Source: Mastacembelus armatus (taxonomy: Eukaryota > Chordata > Actinopteri > Synbranchiformes > Mastacembelidae). From it: DNA of 64,000 nucleotides. Shown one piece after another: positions 50,697 through 63,200 of this stretch. Positions within the stretch are counted from its first letter, which is position 1. Every line of letters starts with the position of its first letter. A program made the translations under genes and the position numbers. Below the pieces are notes generated by a model. It searched no databases. It was given only the letters and a program-made list of their open reading frames with translations, and had not been told where the DNA came from. The stretch spans positions 16,448,193-16,512,192 of the forward strand of contig NC_046650.1 in the NCBI RefSeq assembly GCF_900324485.2. The letters run 5' to 3'.

Positions 50697-52870
50697 GACC
50701 TGCTGACGTGCTCGCGTATGAGCGCGCTCAGTAGCTGTTTAGGCACAGAGAACGACAGCGGCGTCTCCGACAGCTGCTCCCTGACCAGCAGCCATCGCTG
50801 ATCCTCCGTCTGAAACCTGTACACCTTACACACCTGTGCACACAGCACTGCACACACACGACCATATAAGGCAGAGAAACACCGTTAATTATGACAATGC
50901 ACAGTCTGGTCTCCTCATGTTTTATAGGTAAAGATAAACTAAACTACAGATAAAGTACGTTTCATTTAAATAACAGGTTGTGCCATTACCAGCTCTCATC
51001 ATTGGACTGTTCTCTCTGTCGTGCAAAGAGCTGTGAAGACTGTCGCACAGCGCATGACACTGAGGCAAGAGGAAGAGACAGAAGGACGTTATGAAGTTGG
51101 TGAAATGTCCTCATACTTCTCCTTTACCCTCCAAAGTGCTGGGGCTGCTCTCTAAAACTAAAGCTTTGCACTGCCATCATGAAGCAAAGTCACAGACACA
51201 GGTTTGAGACTCAGCCCAGACCAAACCCAGACATGACCACCTGTGACACCTCACGTTGCACAAAGAGAAAGAGGGAAACAGGGCTGTGCTGCTCTACCTT
51301 GGGGTCAGGAGGCGTTTTACTGTCGCTCTCTCCCTCCACCTGCAGACGAGACACCGTCACCTCCCCGGCCTCGTTCACTCCATCCATCGTCCTGACAAGG
51401 AAACAGAAAGGAAACATAAGTTTTCGTGTTTGGAAACACACGTTTAAGTGAGTCTTTAGGAAGGTGTTTAAACCTCTTTATACCTCTGTGAGTACGTTTC
51501 TGTCTACTCTCATAATCTACTGACGTTTACAACAACACCTCCACCACATCCTCCAGCATCAGGCGGCTAGGCCTCAGAGCTCAGAGCTAATGAAACTGAT
51601 GAAAGGACGGAAACATACCAACTAAAAATAAAGATCATCAGCATGACTGAGCTAAATGAAGAATGAATGAGAAACAAAATGCCCAAGAAGAACAGCTCAC
51701 TGTAAAGAGACCAAGAGAACCAGTAACAAAACACTGAGAAAAGCCAACAGGAGACCAGACTGTACGTTGAAAAATAACTAAATAAGCAAACCAAAGGCTG
51801 TAAGTTCATTACTAGACAAACTAACTAGTGTTAACTGAACAATACAAACTAACTGGGATGTGTGACATGGTCAAAACAACAATAAAAACAAGTTAAACTC
51901 AAAGCTAACCGGCGTCTCTGTGGAAAACATGAAGCAGCACCAAGCTCTGGAGCTCTGCCAGGTATGTGTTAGAAATCAGACACACCTGAGCACAACCTGG
52001 CAGCACAGACACACCTGGTGTACAGTGTCACACCTGGCTCGCCCTCTCCACTCTCTCGCCCCCTGCCCCTGCTCGTCCTTTGAGCCCTGTCCTCTTTCTG
52101 TCTCTACCGTCTGCCTCTCTGAAGGTGTTGTGATGAAAAAACAGGAAGAGTTTGTGTTTTTCCGCTCTCTAAAACAGGCGGAGCCACACTCTCCCCCCGT
52201 GTGTCTCACTTCCTCTTCCCACAAGGTATCCTGGCAACGGCCAATCAGACGACGAGTCACTGAGGTGTCGAGGAAATGCATTTCATTCACTACAAAATGT
52301 TTTAATGAGAAATGAGAATCAACAACAGTGTCTGTCTACACAGAGGAAAGTGTATTGAAAGTATGCAGTGCAGACAAAACAGCTTTTGTAGACAATTATA
52401 AAATACATATAATCTCTTATTATCATGCACCATGACAGCTTATTGCTGTTATTATAGTATTATTCTGGCATTTCTACATTAAAAACAACTATAAACTCTT
52501 GTTTCCAGTGCAGAAATATAAAATATCATAAAATATTATATAGCAGGTAAGTGTAATGTGGCCTTTTGCTCACAATAATCACATAATCATAAAGTTAGTT
52601 TCCAAAATGATGGAGGAGCAGTGAAGACAGGTGTGATTACCTGAGGCTCATGCAGATGTGAGGAGGCTCCTTGGACTTGAGCAGGTCTCTGATGGAGAAG
52701 GAAGTGAAACCCAGAAAACTCCTCTGAGGGACAGACACAGTGAAAGTTGTTTAATCTGTACAAAGTCTGTCTGTGTTGTGTGTCTGTGTCTGTCTGTGAT
52801 GTGTTTCTGCAGCTTCTGCTTCGCAGTTTCAAGCTTGGTTCTAATGTACAGCAGCATTAATTAATAAATG

Positions 52871-52908
<38 letters not shown>

Positions 52909-53226
52909 AGTCATCATCATTAGGTCACGACCAAAGGTTCGCACAGCGATGGCATTAAAATCACTGTTGCTATGACGATAATCAGAAGCTCAGAGGATTA
53001 ACCTTTGACGAGCGAAAAGCACTTAAATCACCAAACACACACACAGATTTACAGTGTACAACAAACTGAAGGGGAATAAATAAAATGTAACACAAATTAA
53101 AGGTTTTTGATTCATTACAGTGATATAATGTGATGGCAACAGAAATCTAAAGGAGGGTGAACACTCAACAACAAAAAACAAAGAGAAGCAGCAAAAATCC
53201 ATTTCTGCCATATTTGTTTGCAGCCA

Positions 53227-53276
<50 letters not shown>

Positions 53277-53514
53277 CTAATCTGTCTCACTGAGTTCTTG
53301 GGCGAAACAAGAGGATTTTAAGATTACATGCTAATCCCCATCAAATCTAGACGTGCACAAACATACAGAAAAAACACACAACTCAAACAATGTTTACAGT
53401 GTTTGCATGTGGTTTGTGTGTGTGTGTGTGTGTGTGTGTTCATGTGCACTCCCCTACCTGTCCAGCAGAGGAGCTGTTGTCTCCTGACGGACAAAAATAC
53501 TTGGTGCACTCCAT
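45896..53514 (-). CDS. inpp4b: Inositol polyphosphate 4-phosphatase type II-like (INPP4B)
   Basis: Hydrolyses the 4-phosphate of PI(3,4)P2 and opposes PI3K-AKT signalling. Nineteen exons: 53458-53514, 52641-52723, 51298-51391, 50990-51059, 50700-50847, 50428-50558, 50189-50296, 49979-50090, 49544-49709, 49270-49461, 49046-49190, 48739-48914, 48231-48354, 48010-48136, 47789-47929, 47344-47441, 47074-47171, 46806-46960 and 45896-46016. Phases agree and predict 781 residues against about 924 in human. Landmarks: C2 segment [86 protein letters not shown] and the Cys-phosphatase loop CKSAKDRT, intact. The C-terminus stops at YRPPDGSYG, without the short extension of the mammalian protein. The first half of C2 was not found; exon 1 could instead begin at an acceptor at 53565. 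Synteny with rnf150 favours INPP4B over INPP4A. Confidence 0.85.
48191..48225. repeat. (GT)n microsatellite beside an inpp4b splice donor
   Basis: About 17 GT units, starting 6 bases from the donor of the exon ending at 48231 (minus strand). Confidence 0.95.
50654..50695. repeat. (AC)n microsatellite beside an inpp4b splice donor
   Basis: About 21 AC units abutting the donor of the exon ending at 50700 (minus strand). Confidence 0.95.
52872..52906. repeat. (CA)n microsatellite
   Basis: About 17 CA units in the inpp4b intron between the exons at 52723 and 53458. Confidence 0.95.
53228..53273. repeat. (CA)n microsatellite
   Basis: About 23 CA units in the same inpp4b intron. A further (GT)n run lies at 53415-53439, about 20 bp from the exon 53458-53514. 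Confidence 0.95.
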
Positions 53515-53565
53515 CACCCAGAAAAACAAAAAACTCCTCCTGTCTGTCGTTTCTTCATCAATCAG

Positions 53566-56022
53566 CTGAAACTGACAAGTCCCAAAAATAAAAGTTTGTT
53601 CTGCTTTTTGGAATATTTTTCTAAATTCCAGAATAACATAACAATATAAATGACACTCATAGAGCTACAGCGAGACTAAGGGCTTCTCTTATTAAGCTGC
53701 CAAAGACTTTTAATAAGATGACAGCCAGTTTTCTATAATTTATCTTTAAAATCACTATTTCAGTGCATATCCGTAGTAATTAACCTCTGACCCCATTTAC
53801 TGATTGCTGTTTCACATGTTTGTCTTATAGTTTCAATGTGTATCAGGAAAAAAACATAAGTTTATCAAGAAAATAACTGTCAGTGCAAATGATAATAATC
53901 TGCAGTTTAAACCTGGGGATTGTTAGAAAATACTAAAAATCCAATACACTTTAAAAACTATATTTAAAACAATATTTTTGTTCATTTAACAGACGTTCTC
54001 AGAGACTTTTAGTGGTTCCTTTCAGCATGTGTTATATATTTGGTACTAAAGGAACATTTCACAGTTCTAAGAGAGGGCTGAGGAAACGTTTAAGATATGA
54101 TGAGAACCACCTGAGGACTCAGTAGACACAGATCCTCCAGCACTGAATCCGGCTCGAGCTTCCTGCCTCCATCTGTCAAATTAAAAGCTTATTTAATGAA
54201 TTAATTTTACGTAAGGAACAAATCTGTCAGCAGCAGCAGCAGAAAGGAATTTCTCTTGCTCATGACTGATTTATAAACTGTGAAACAAAAACCAAATCAT
54301 GCAGAAAAAGTGAGAGGGATGAAGCCTGAGAGCGACAGGACACATCCAGGAAGATAATCCATCAAAAGTCTCCTCTTCTTTCTGTTCGCCCCCAAATAAA
54401 AAGACAGAGAAACACCGTCCGAGCGTCTCTCACCACCTTTTCCTCCTCCTCTGTCGTCATGGCTGACAGGATTAAAAACTAAAATGCCCCCCGGCATCAT
54501 GGGAAAAACGCAGATTAGTGAAGTTCCTGGCGAGTTGGTCGAGGTTGAGTTTGGCAGAAAGAGGAAAAAAAGATGACAGAAATATTTATTTATCCAAAAT
54601 CTCTCCATCTCTCTGCAGCTGTCCTGGTTTTACCCTTCCATCTGTGTGTGTGTGTGTGAGATTAACTGAACTGAGAGAGAAAGTGTGTGTTGAAAAGCTA
54701 CGGCCTCTGGTGTTACACATGTATGCACTAATCCTCTTATACACACATCTACACACCCACGCGTTGCTACTTCTAGTTTCTATAGTTGTGAAGACTCACT
54801 GATAAAATGCATCCACCAGCCCTTTGCCCTGATGTCTACCCCCATACCCTAAACCTGGTTCCAAAGTGAACCCTAAAACCAGGTCTGAACCCAGAAACAT
54901 GTCCTCACAACCTGAACCTGATGTTTTAAAGTAGACGTGGCCCCTTTAAACTGAAAGTGAAGCTGTGTGGTTGTTAAAAGTGTGTGTGTGTGGTTACTTT
55001 CACTATCGCACTGCTTCCTGACTCTGTGTGTGTGTGTCGGTCACAGGAACTTGCCTCTAGATTCAATGACACCATGACCCTCAGAGGAAAACACACTGCA
55101 ATAGAAGAAAAGCATGACAATAAATACAAGCAGCAACTCTGAGTCAGCTGGAGCCACTGTAGCAGCAGATCTGCCTCCACCTTGTGGCCATAAAACAACA
55201 TTACATCAACACGCACCACAAAAACTGCAGGTCTCAGAAGTATCTGATGAAGTACAATGTCAGTACTTTTATCTTTGCTTTACAAAGAAATATGGCAGAT
55301 ATTTTCATATTAAACTATAAATAATTCCCATCACAGCCCTGTGCACTGAACATGTTAAGCTTTGGTTGCCCTGCTGTAAAATGCTGCATGTGTGTGAGGT
55401 GTTGCATGTGTTGATGAGGGTGCAGAGGTGCAGACGCTCTGCTGCTGTTACCGGTTTTTAAGTGTGTGTTTGAGTTACGTGCCGACAGCCGGTTGCCTCC
55501 TGTCGTCAGGAAGCTTCATTACTTCACATCTGTCCAACAGAAAGACCTGTTCCAGCTCCCCACCCTAAGGAGACACACAGCTCATGTAGGACAAATACTT
55601 CAGGCCAACTCAGGCAGGATTAAACTTTAGGGCATTTTAAATACGACACAAAGTGAAATTTAAAATGTTTTCCTCAGTCAGAGCAGCTGAAGAATGACAG
55701 TCAACAAACTACCTTGTGGACCCGTGGAAAACCTTTGGACAACTGAACTATCGCGAGAGTTGGACCAAACGTGTCGCGAGAACGGCCACTAAAAACAAAC
55801 AAGTGACGATGAACTGTACTCGTTGAGCATTAATCTGAATTCAAACTGGATTATTACCAACAATAAGTAAATATGAGATTCATTTGTGTAGTGTAGTGAA
55901 GTGTTTTTATTTTGGAGGTCCATAACTTTTCAGATTTAAAGTCTGTTTCCAAAATAAAAGCCCTCAGTAATATTATTGATAAAATGTAATTTTGTTAAAA
56001 CAGAGAGTTGAAGCAGCTTTAC
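53566..56022. other. Region between inpp4b-like and abcg2, inpp4b 5' side
   Basis: It should hold the inpp4b promoter and any missing 5' exons. A frame at about 55482-55560 (minus) is bounded by an acceptor-like TTAG and a donor-like GTAACT and reads ELEQVFLLDRCEVMKLPDD. Its phase does not join the next known exon, so it is not annotated as coding. Otherwise AT-rich with short GT runs (54641-54658, 55025). Confidence 0.4.
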
Positions 56023-56466
56023 CAGGGTCTCTGCAGGTTTCTAAGAGCTAGATTTAAGACTTTTTAAGACCTTTTTAATACCACGCAGAATAAAATTTAC
56101 TAACTGGACTTAACCACGGCGCAAAATTAGGGTTTTGTAACCAATTGTCATTAAATTTACATTTACCCATGGCAAAAGACTAATGCTGAAACTTTCCCAC
56201 AGTTCACGCAGCTGCCGGAAAGCATGTGTTAAATAAACTCCCCTCAAACGCGTATTTTAGTTGGTTCAGCCTATTTCGTTCTGCGTAACAAATACGCGAA
56301 AGGCTTTCAAATTGATTTCAAGATGAAAATAAAATCTTCTTTATGGGGTCGGTTAGATTTCATTTTAAGACCTTTGAAACGCGAATTTAAGACATTTTAA
56401 TGCTAATTAAGGCCTTAGTTTTATAATATGGAATTTAAGACTTTTTAAGGATCCGCGGACACCCTG
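56023..56466. mobile_element. Non-autonomous DNA transposon with CAGGGT ends
   Basis: Inverted ends are cagggtctctgcagg (56023) and the complement of ccgcggacaccctg (ending 56466). The element is flanked on both sides by TTTAC (56018-56022 and 56467-56471). The inside repeats tttaagactttttaaga-like text and has no coding frame. The ends suit a hAT-like element, but a 5-bp duplication is shorter than the usual 8 bp. Confidence 0.7.
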
Positions 56467-56731
56467 TTTACAGTGTTTGCAGAGGTCAGATGTGTCTGGC
56501 ACCTGTTCCTCAGCAGCAACAATAAACATGACATGTAGTGATAAGATGATTAACTAGAGTTCACGTGCCAAAAACCTCAAAACACACAAGAGAGTAAAAG
56601 TTGTGTAACCTCATTAAATGAGTCGTACAGCGTCACATTGATGTGTCTTCATTTTGAACAGTTTTCTCACTTGTGAGGAAACGTGAATCATTGTCTGTCC
56701 TTGTCCCTACTTCTCTTATCACGCCCTCAGC

Positions 56732-56738
56732 TATAAAA
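56732..56738 (+). promoter_or_regulatory. abcg2: TATA box candidate for abcg2
   Basis: TATAAAA lies about 110 bp before a donor-like CAG|GTGAGA at 56850/56851. That would place transcription start near 56760 and make a short untranslated first exon. A (CA)n run follows the box directly. Confidence 0.45.
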
Positions 56739-56759
56739 CACACACACACACACACTGAG

Positions 56760-56850
56760 CACTGGACAAACCGTGTGTCTGTGGATCTGTGTCCTCGTGT
56801 TTGGATGTTGGTCTGCAGCTGTTTCCAAAGGGATTTTCAGGCTTCAGCAG
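56760..56850 (+). other. abcg2: Probable 5' untranslated exon of abcg2
   Basis: It ends in ggcttcagcag before GTGAGA. The first coding exon begins after an acceptor at 57277, one base before the ATG, so an upstream exon is required. The start position is inferred from the TATA box. Confidence 0.4.
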
Positions 56851-57278
56851 GTGAGAAAGAAACTTTCGCATCTGTGCTGTTTCCTTTTTGACACGAAAGG
56901 ACAGACAATAACAAATAACATGAAGTAAAAGTGAAGTTTAGCAGGTTCTGTCGTTAAAGGAAACCTCGGTTGAGTTCATCATCAGATCTGACATTAACAA
57001 AGTTAACAAATTAGAAGCTGAAGGCACCTGAGACCATTTGTACAGATTTTAGACATTTGGACTGTTGATTTATTGGTTTGTCAACATACCTGGACTAACT
57101 AACAAAACACTAATCTTCTAGTTTTTCACTTCGTCTCATCTCTGATACAGTCAGTTTTTTTTTTTTTACCCTAAAGCGTTTAAGCTTTTTACTAAAAAGT
57201 GGCTGTAGCTTTAAAAGGACTTCAGCTTTTTTATATGAAGTGTCATTGATGTCAAATGTTTGTTGTTGTTTGTTCAGG

Positions 57279-60200
57279 ATGTCAAAGAGCAAAGTTGTGA
57301 TGGAGCTCGGGCTGAACGGAGACTCAAAACACCAGGTACTTTTCATTTTTCCATCCTCCTCTGGCGCTAACATGAGGGATTTTAGACAAGTTCAGCTGTG
57401 ATTCTAGTTTTGGGCTCACTCACCTGTTTCACAGTCTGCAGGTCAAGGCCAAAAGCGATTTGGTGCCACCGTCAGTTTCCACAATATTCACTACAAGGTG
57501 AAACAGGGAGGAAGCTGTCTCTGCTGGAAGAAAACAACCACCAAAGACATCCTCATCGACCTCAAGTGAGTGACCTATGGATTATATAATAGTCTTAACA
57601 ATATATTACATGTCATAGGGAGACTGTGTTTTATGTGTAAACACAGTCTCTAATGTGTAAACACACACTCTGATTCAGTTGAATTGAGGGAGGGATGTTT
57701 GAGGCCATTCAAGGACCAATAGACTCTTGACTATTCCCATTTTGTGGTGCAGTTTTTAAATCTGGCAACATGGTGGAACAAACACCAGAGTTTCCAAGAT
57801 GCAAATTTGTGCATCACCAAAGAATCAAGCTCATATTTAAAATATTTAAATTGTGGTTAGAGTTAACCACTGACCCTGAACCTGGGGAGGTTTAACAGCT
57901 TCTGGCTGATTTAAACTATCGGCCACCGTCTTGTCTGAAACCATTTGCAGCCTGCCGTCATTCGGACAGTCCCGTCTACTGGCTCCAAACACAAAAGCAG
58001 GTTTCAGTCCTCACATGGCTGAAAGTTTGAACTCTAAGAAAGTTTGTCTACGTGCCGACAGGAGCCCACCTGGGACGCAAACAAGACCAATATGAAGCCG
58101 ACTTCAATCAAACACACACACATTCAGAGGCAAAGGAAGGAAGTTTGCTTGGTGAAGGGATTCGGGTTCCCAGTTTTCCTCTGTTACAGTAAAACATACG
58201 GAAGCTTGAATGAAAACACGGAGTCCCAGCCTAAACCAACAAACACTGGCAGGATGCTGACCTGCCTCCACACTTTTGAAACTAGACTCAGTGAGAAAGT
58301 TCAGGGTGTTAAATTCACAGAAACACGTTGACAGTTTAGTGAAATAAACCCAGTCAGACTTAGAGTTTTGGCACATTAGTGGTATAATAACAAACTATTA
58401 GCCATGATAAAGAAATATCTCAACAACCACCGGAGGGACTGACATGTTCAGGATCACCTGGGGATGAACCTCTGACCAAATATTAAAAATGCGACTGGTG
58501 TAGTTACCAGAACAGTTTTCTCAGGACAGACTAGACTTGTGCCATCATCAGATATTTCCATCAAAAGTCCTGACGCAAACACACTAAACTGCTGTGAGCT
58601 TTGCTGTGGGTCTGTAGCTTCTGAATGTGTAGGACATCACAGACTTTGGTTTTAATTCTTAATATCAGTAGATGATTCAAGAGAAAACTGAAACCCAAAG
58701 TTTTAGCCCTCTTCGGGAATTCCTAGTGTTTGGCCTGTGGCTGGACCGACAACACCTGACTCCAGCACCTGACTACAGTTTATTATGAAAAGGTTCAAAG
58801 TCTTTGACTACGCTCTCTTATGAAAACGATCAAAGTCTTTGATTATGAAAACTGCATGTTATGAAAACTGCATGTTATGAAAACTGTAACGTGCAAAGTG
58901 CAGTGAGTGTGTCTGCATGTGTGGAGTTTACAACAGGCGCGGTCTCCAGGACTTTATTGTTTATTGAGTGTAATCATTGACCAGTCAGGGTCAAAGTTGA
59001 ACGCAGGGTCAGTCTGAGCAGCTTGTGTTAGAGAGGACGCAGACTGTCCTCACACTGCCCTGACACTGTCCTCAGACTGTCTTCAGACTGTCCTCAGACT
59101 GTCTTCAGACTGTCCTGACACTGTCCTCACACTGCCCTGACACTGTCCTCACACTGCCCTGACACTGTCCTCACACTGCCCTGACACTGTCCTCAGACTG
59201 TCCTCAAACTGTCCTGACACTGTCTTCAGACTGTCCTCAAACTGTCTTCAGACTGTCCTGACACTGTCCTCAGACTGTCCTGACACTGTCTTCAGACTGT
59301 CCTGACACTGTCCTCAGACTGTCCTGACACTGTCTTCAGACTGTCCTGACACTGTCCTCAGACTGTCCTGACACTGTCTTCAGACTGTCCTGACACTGTC
59401 TTCAGATTGTCCTCACACTGTCTTCAGACTGTCGTCTTCAGACTGTCCTCACACTGTCTTCAGACTGTCTTCAGACTGTGCACACAGGCTGTAAAACAGA
59501 CACATCCACTGTTTTTAAGCCTGTAGCTTATTATTTACCATCATGATTTATTAGTAGTTTTAGAAACCAACCACTGCTGTGTCTCTGGACCTGAAACAGC
59601 AGGATGAAACCACATGTAGCCACAAAAAGTCTCTCACTGGTTTTAAGGTTTCTGTATATTACAGCTAGAACTGTTTCTTTGTGGAGCAGTAACTGTGGCT
59701 CATACCTGACAGCACTTTGACAGCAGCACCAGCCTACCTGTTTCCTGTTATCACGAGGAGGCAGAAAGTTAAACATTTGGTTCGATTGTGTGGATTAAAC
59801 ATGAACCAGTGAGAAACTCTTCACTGTTTATAACCGACTAATAACGGACAGTGTAATAATGATTTCCTGTCATGTCAGAAACAAGAAAAATGTCATGAGT
59901 GTATCTCGTTATTTTCTCAGTTTGCTGACAAACCCAATATAAAATGTTTAGTTCCTCAGTCAGAGCTTAAAATACATACGAAAACTGTAACGTGCCAAAT
60001 AAAGGAAGGATGACTGGACGGAATCCACTGTCGAATAAACTGCAGCATCATACTTTTAGTGTTCAGGTCGAAATCAGTCATAAAATCAGCTGAATCATGA
60101 TCTGTCACTTCGGACAGAAAGAAATCCTGTTTGTCCTAGTTGGCAAACTCCCCCGTAAAACGTGAATCGGACTGTTGTGAAACAGCTTCAACTAAATTCA

Positions 60201-63200
60201 CACACTGTCACTATGAAGCCAAAGCCACAGAAACTTGTTTCAGTTCCTCAAAAACGTGACAAGTGTCACTACACAATCACAGAACTGAAACTGCCTCGTC
60301 ATTTTTTTAAGCAAAGAGGGATAAATTTATTACCTTATTTCCATGAAAACCTATTTTCAAATGAATATATCTCAGATCACTGATAATATCCCCTTTCTCT
60401 CCCTCAGTGGGGTCATGAAACCAGGTCTGAACGCCATCATGGGAGCCACAGGGAGCGGGAAATCATCGTGAGTCTGACAGTTTTATTTACTGTGTGGTTA
60501 CTCACACAACTTTATGACTTTAGTCTTAAGTTATCAACATGCTGTCGTTCAGGTTCCTGGACGTTTTAGCAGCCAGGAAGGATCCTGCAGGTCTATCGGG
60601 AGAAGTCCTGATCGACGGAGCTCCTCAGCCTCCAAACTTCAAGTGTCTGTCTGGATATGTGGTGCAGGTGGGTGAGTCCAGTCCAGGAAGACTGGCAGGA
60701 TGTCAGAGCTGCAGCTTTGATTCAGGAGTTTCCTGGTCGGGGCAGGAAGAGACTGCTCACAACAATAAGACAGGCCCCTGAGGACAACTCTGTCCTGGCC
60801 ACATACAGCATATGTTGAATTACTTTACAGACCTGAGGTCAAAAGCCACATCGAGCACAATAAAACCACATTTGGAAAGATATTCCTGAAATAAGCAACA
60901 GCTGCTTTTGACATTTTTACCTGCAGGACGACGTGGTGATGGGAACTCTGACGGTCCGAGAAAACTTCAGCTTCTCTGCAGCGCTGCGTCTCCCGTCCAC
61001 CGTCTCTCAGCAGGAGAAGGAGGAGAAGATCAACAGGCTGATCCAGGAACTGGGACTGACCCGAGTGGCCGACTCCAGAGTGAGGAGAGACAATAAAGGG
61101 ACAAAAATAAAAGACAGAGGGACAGTGACAAGAACGAAATAAAGACAAGGAGATAATGACAAAAGAGACAGAAGCAGAAATAAACAGAAAGAGTGACAGG
61201 AAAAATTACTAAAAAAGACAAAGACAAAAAGGAAAAATGAAGAGAGAGGGAATAAGCATGAGCTTTTTAATTCAAACTCACTAAAAACAACTAAGAAGAA
61301 TAGTCGGAGAGGCCTTTGACACATATGTGCTCGCTGTCTCACAGTCTGTCTATGGGGTCAGTGAACGCATCATGTCAACATAGGTCCTCACAGGTGTGTG
61401 TGTGTGTGTGTGTGTTCAGGTGGGGACCCAGCTGATCCGAGGGATCTCCGGCGGGGAGAGGAAGAGGACGAACATCGGCATGGAGCTGATCATCGACCCG
61501 CCTGTGCTCTTCCTGGACGAACCCACCACGGGCCTGGACGCCAGCACCGCCAACTCAGTGCTGCTGCTGCTCAAGAGGTACACACACACACACGCACACA
61601 CACACACACGCGCACACACACACACACACGCGCACACACACGCACACACTGGTTGTGTGATTGAAAGCAGCAGAGCGACTACTATTGTAAATATGTCTTG
61701 ACGTGTTCGTGCTATTGATTGGACATTAGAAACTGTGGTTAATGAAGGCTGGATTGAAAAACGTCCAACCCACAGTGTCAATGCATGAACTCTTGGTGTT
61801 CCTGACCCTGCAGGATGTCAAACCACGGTCGCACCATCATCCTGTCCATCCACCAGCCTCGATACGCCATCTACCGCCTGTTCGACAGCCTCACCCTGCT
61901 GGTCACCGGCAAACAGGTCACTACGGACCTTTTTCAAGAAAATCCACTGTAAAGCTGCTTCATGTCATTTTCATTGGCCAGTGTTAACTTGTATGTGTAA
62001 TGCTCTCAGGTGTACCATGGCCCGGCACAGAACGCACTGGAGTATTTCGCCGACATCGGTAGGAACATTAACTTTAATGCAGTAGAACATTATCTCATGG
62101 GAAGGTGATGGTGTCATTTAGTTTGGAACTTCATTTCCCAGGATACACCTGTGAGCCTCACAATAACCCAGCCGACTTCTTCCTGGATGTCATCAATGGA
62201 GACTCGACCGCCCTCGCCCTCAGGGACGTGGACACTGAAGGTATGAAGGTGGTTTTTGGCTGATTCTCAGTTGTTTAAGGTTTGGGTTGGATTTTCAAAC
62301 CTGAGAGTTATCAAAAGACACAAAAACAACCTGGTTTGGTAGAAAAATTACAATAATTCAACAGGTTGATTGATCTGACCTGGTTGGATGTTTATAATGC
62401 CTCATTCTTGGTCCAGATCCAGATTCAGACTCAGTGTCAATGTCCAGACGGGGGATCGAGGACAAGCTGGTGGAGGAATATAGAAACTGTCAATACTACA
62501 AACAGACCAAAGCAGAGCTGGGTAGGTACAAGAACGACCTCTGATCAAAACATGGACCACTTTAACAAACAGAACATAATTAGCATGTTCATGCATGAAA
62601 CGTGGTCTGTGAATAAAGGATTGTTGTTTGTGGCAGCACAATGTGCAGGATGAAGAACCAAAGACAGAAGTGAATCAATAATCAATAACCTCTGTCACTT
62701 GTGTCTCTCTCAGAAAGGATCCTCCAGGGTAAGCAGACCACCACCTTTGTTCCTTCCAGAACCATCACCTACAACACCAGCTTCCTGACACAGTTCAGAT
62801 GGGTTCTCAAGAGGACGTTCCGCAACATCATGCTCAACCCCCAGACCTCCGTCGCTCAGGTAGGAGCATCGGGAGAAGCTTAAGGTCAAAGTGCAACGAT
62901 ACAAACCAATCAATCAACATTTTGATTAAATGTGTGAAAAGAAACCAACTAATTTTCTAACTTGGAGCAGCACCTAGTGGTCGTTGTAGGAACTGCAGCA
63001 AGTTCAGTACTTTGGGAACGTGCTGAGAAGATAACCAGTTGTCTTATTTTAGCAAAGGGTCAATTTAACTTTCTGCTCCTCTCCTCTGTAGGTGGCAGTG
63101 ACCTTGTTCCTCGCTCTGGTCGTAGGAGCCATTTTCTTTGACGTACAGGACGATCAGAGTGGGATGCAGAACAGGTGCTCCACTCGGATCTATCACTAAA

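Noticed and set aside
55482-55560. Possible upstream inpp4b exon (ELEQVFLLDRC, minus)
   Set aside because: Its splice phase does not join the next exon, and it does not match the INPP4 N-terminus that I recall.
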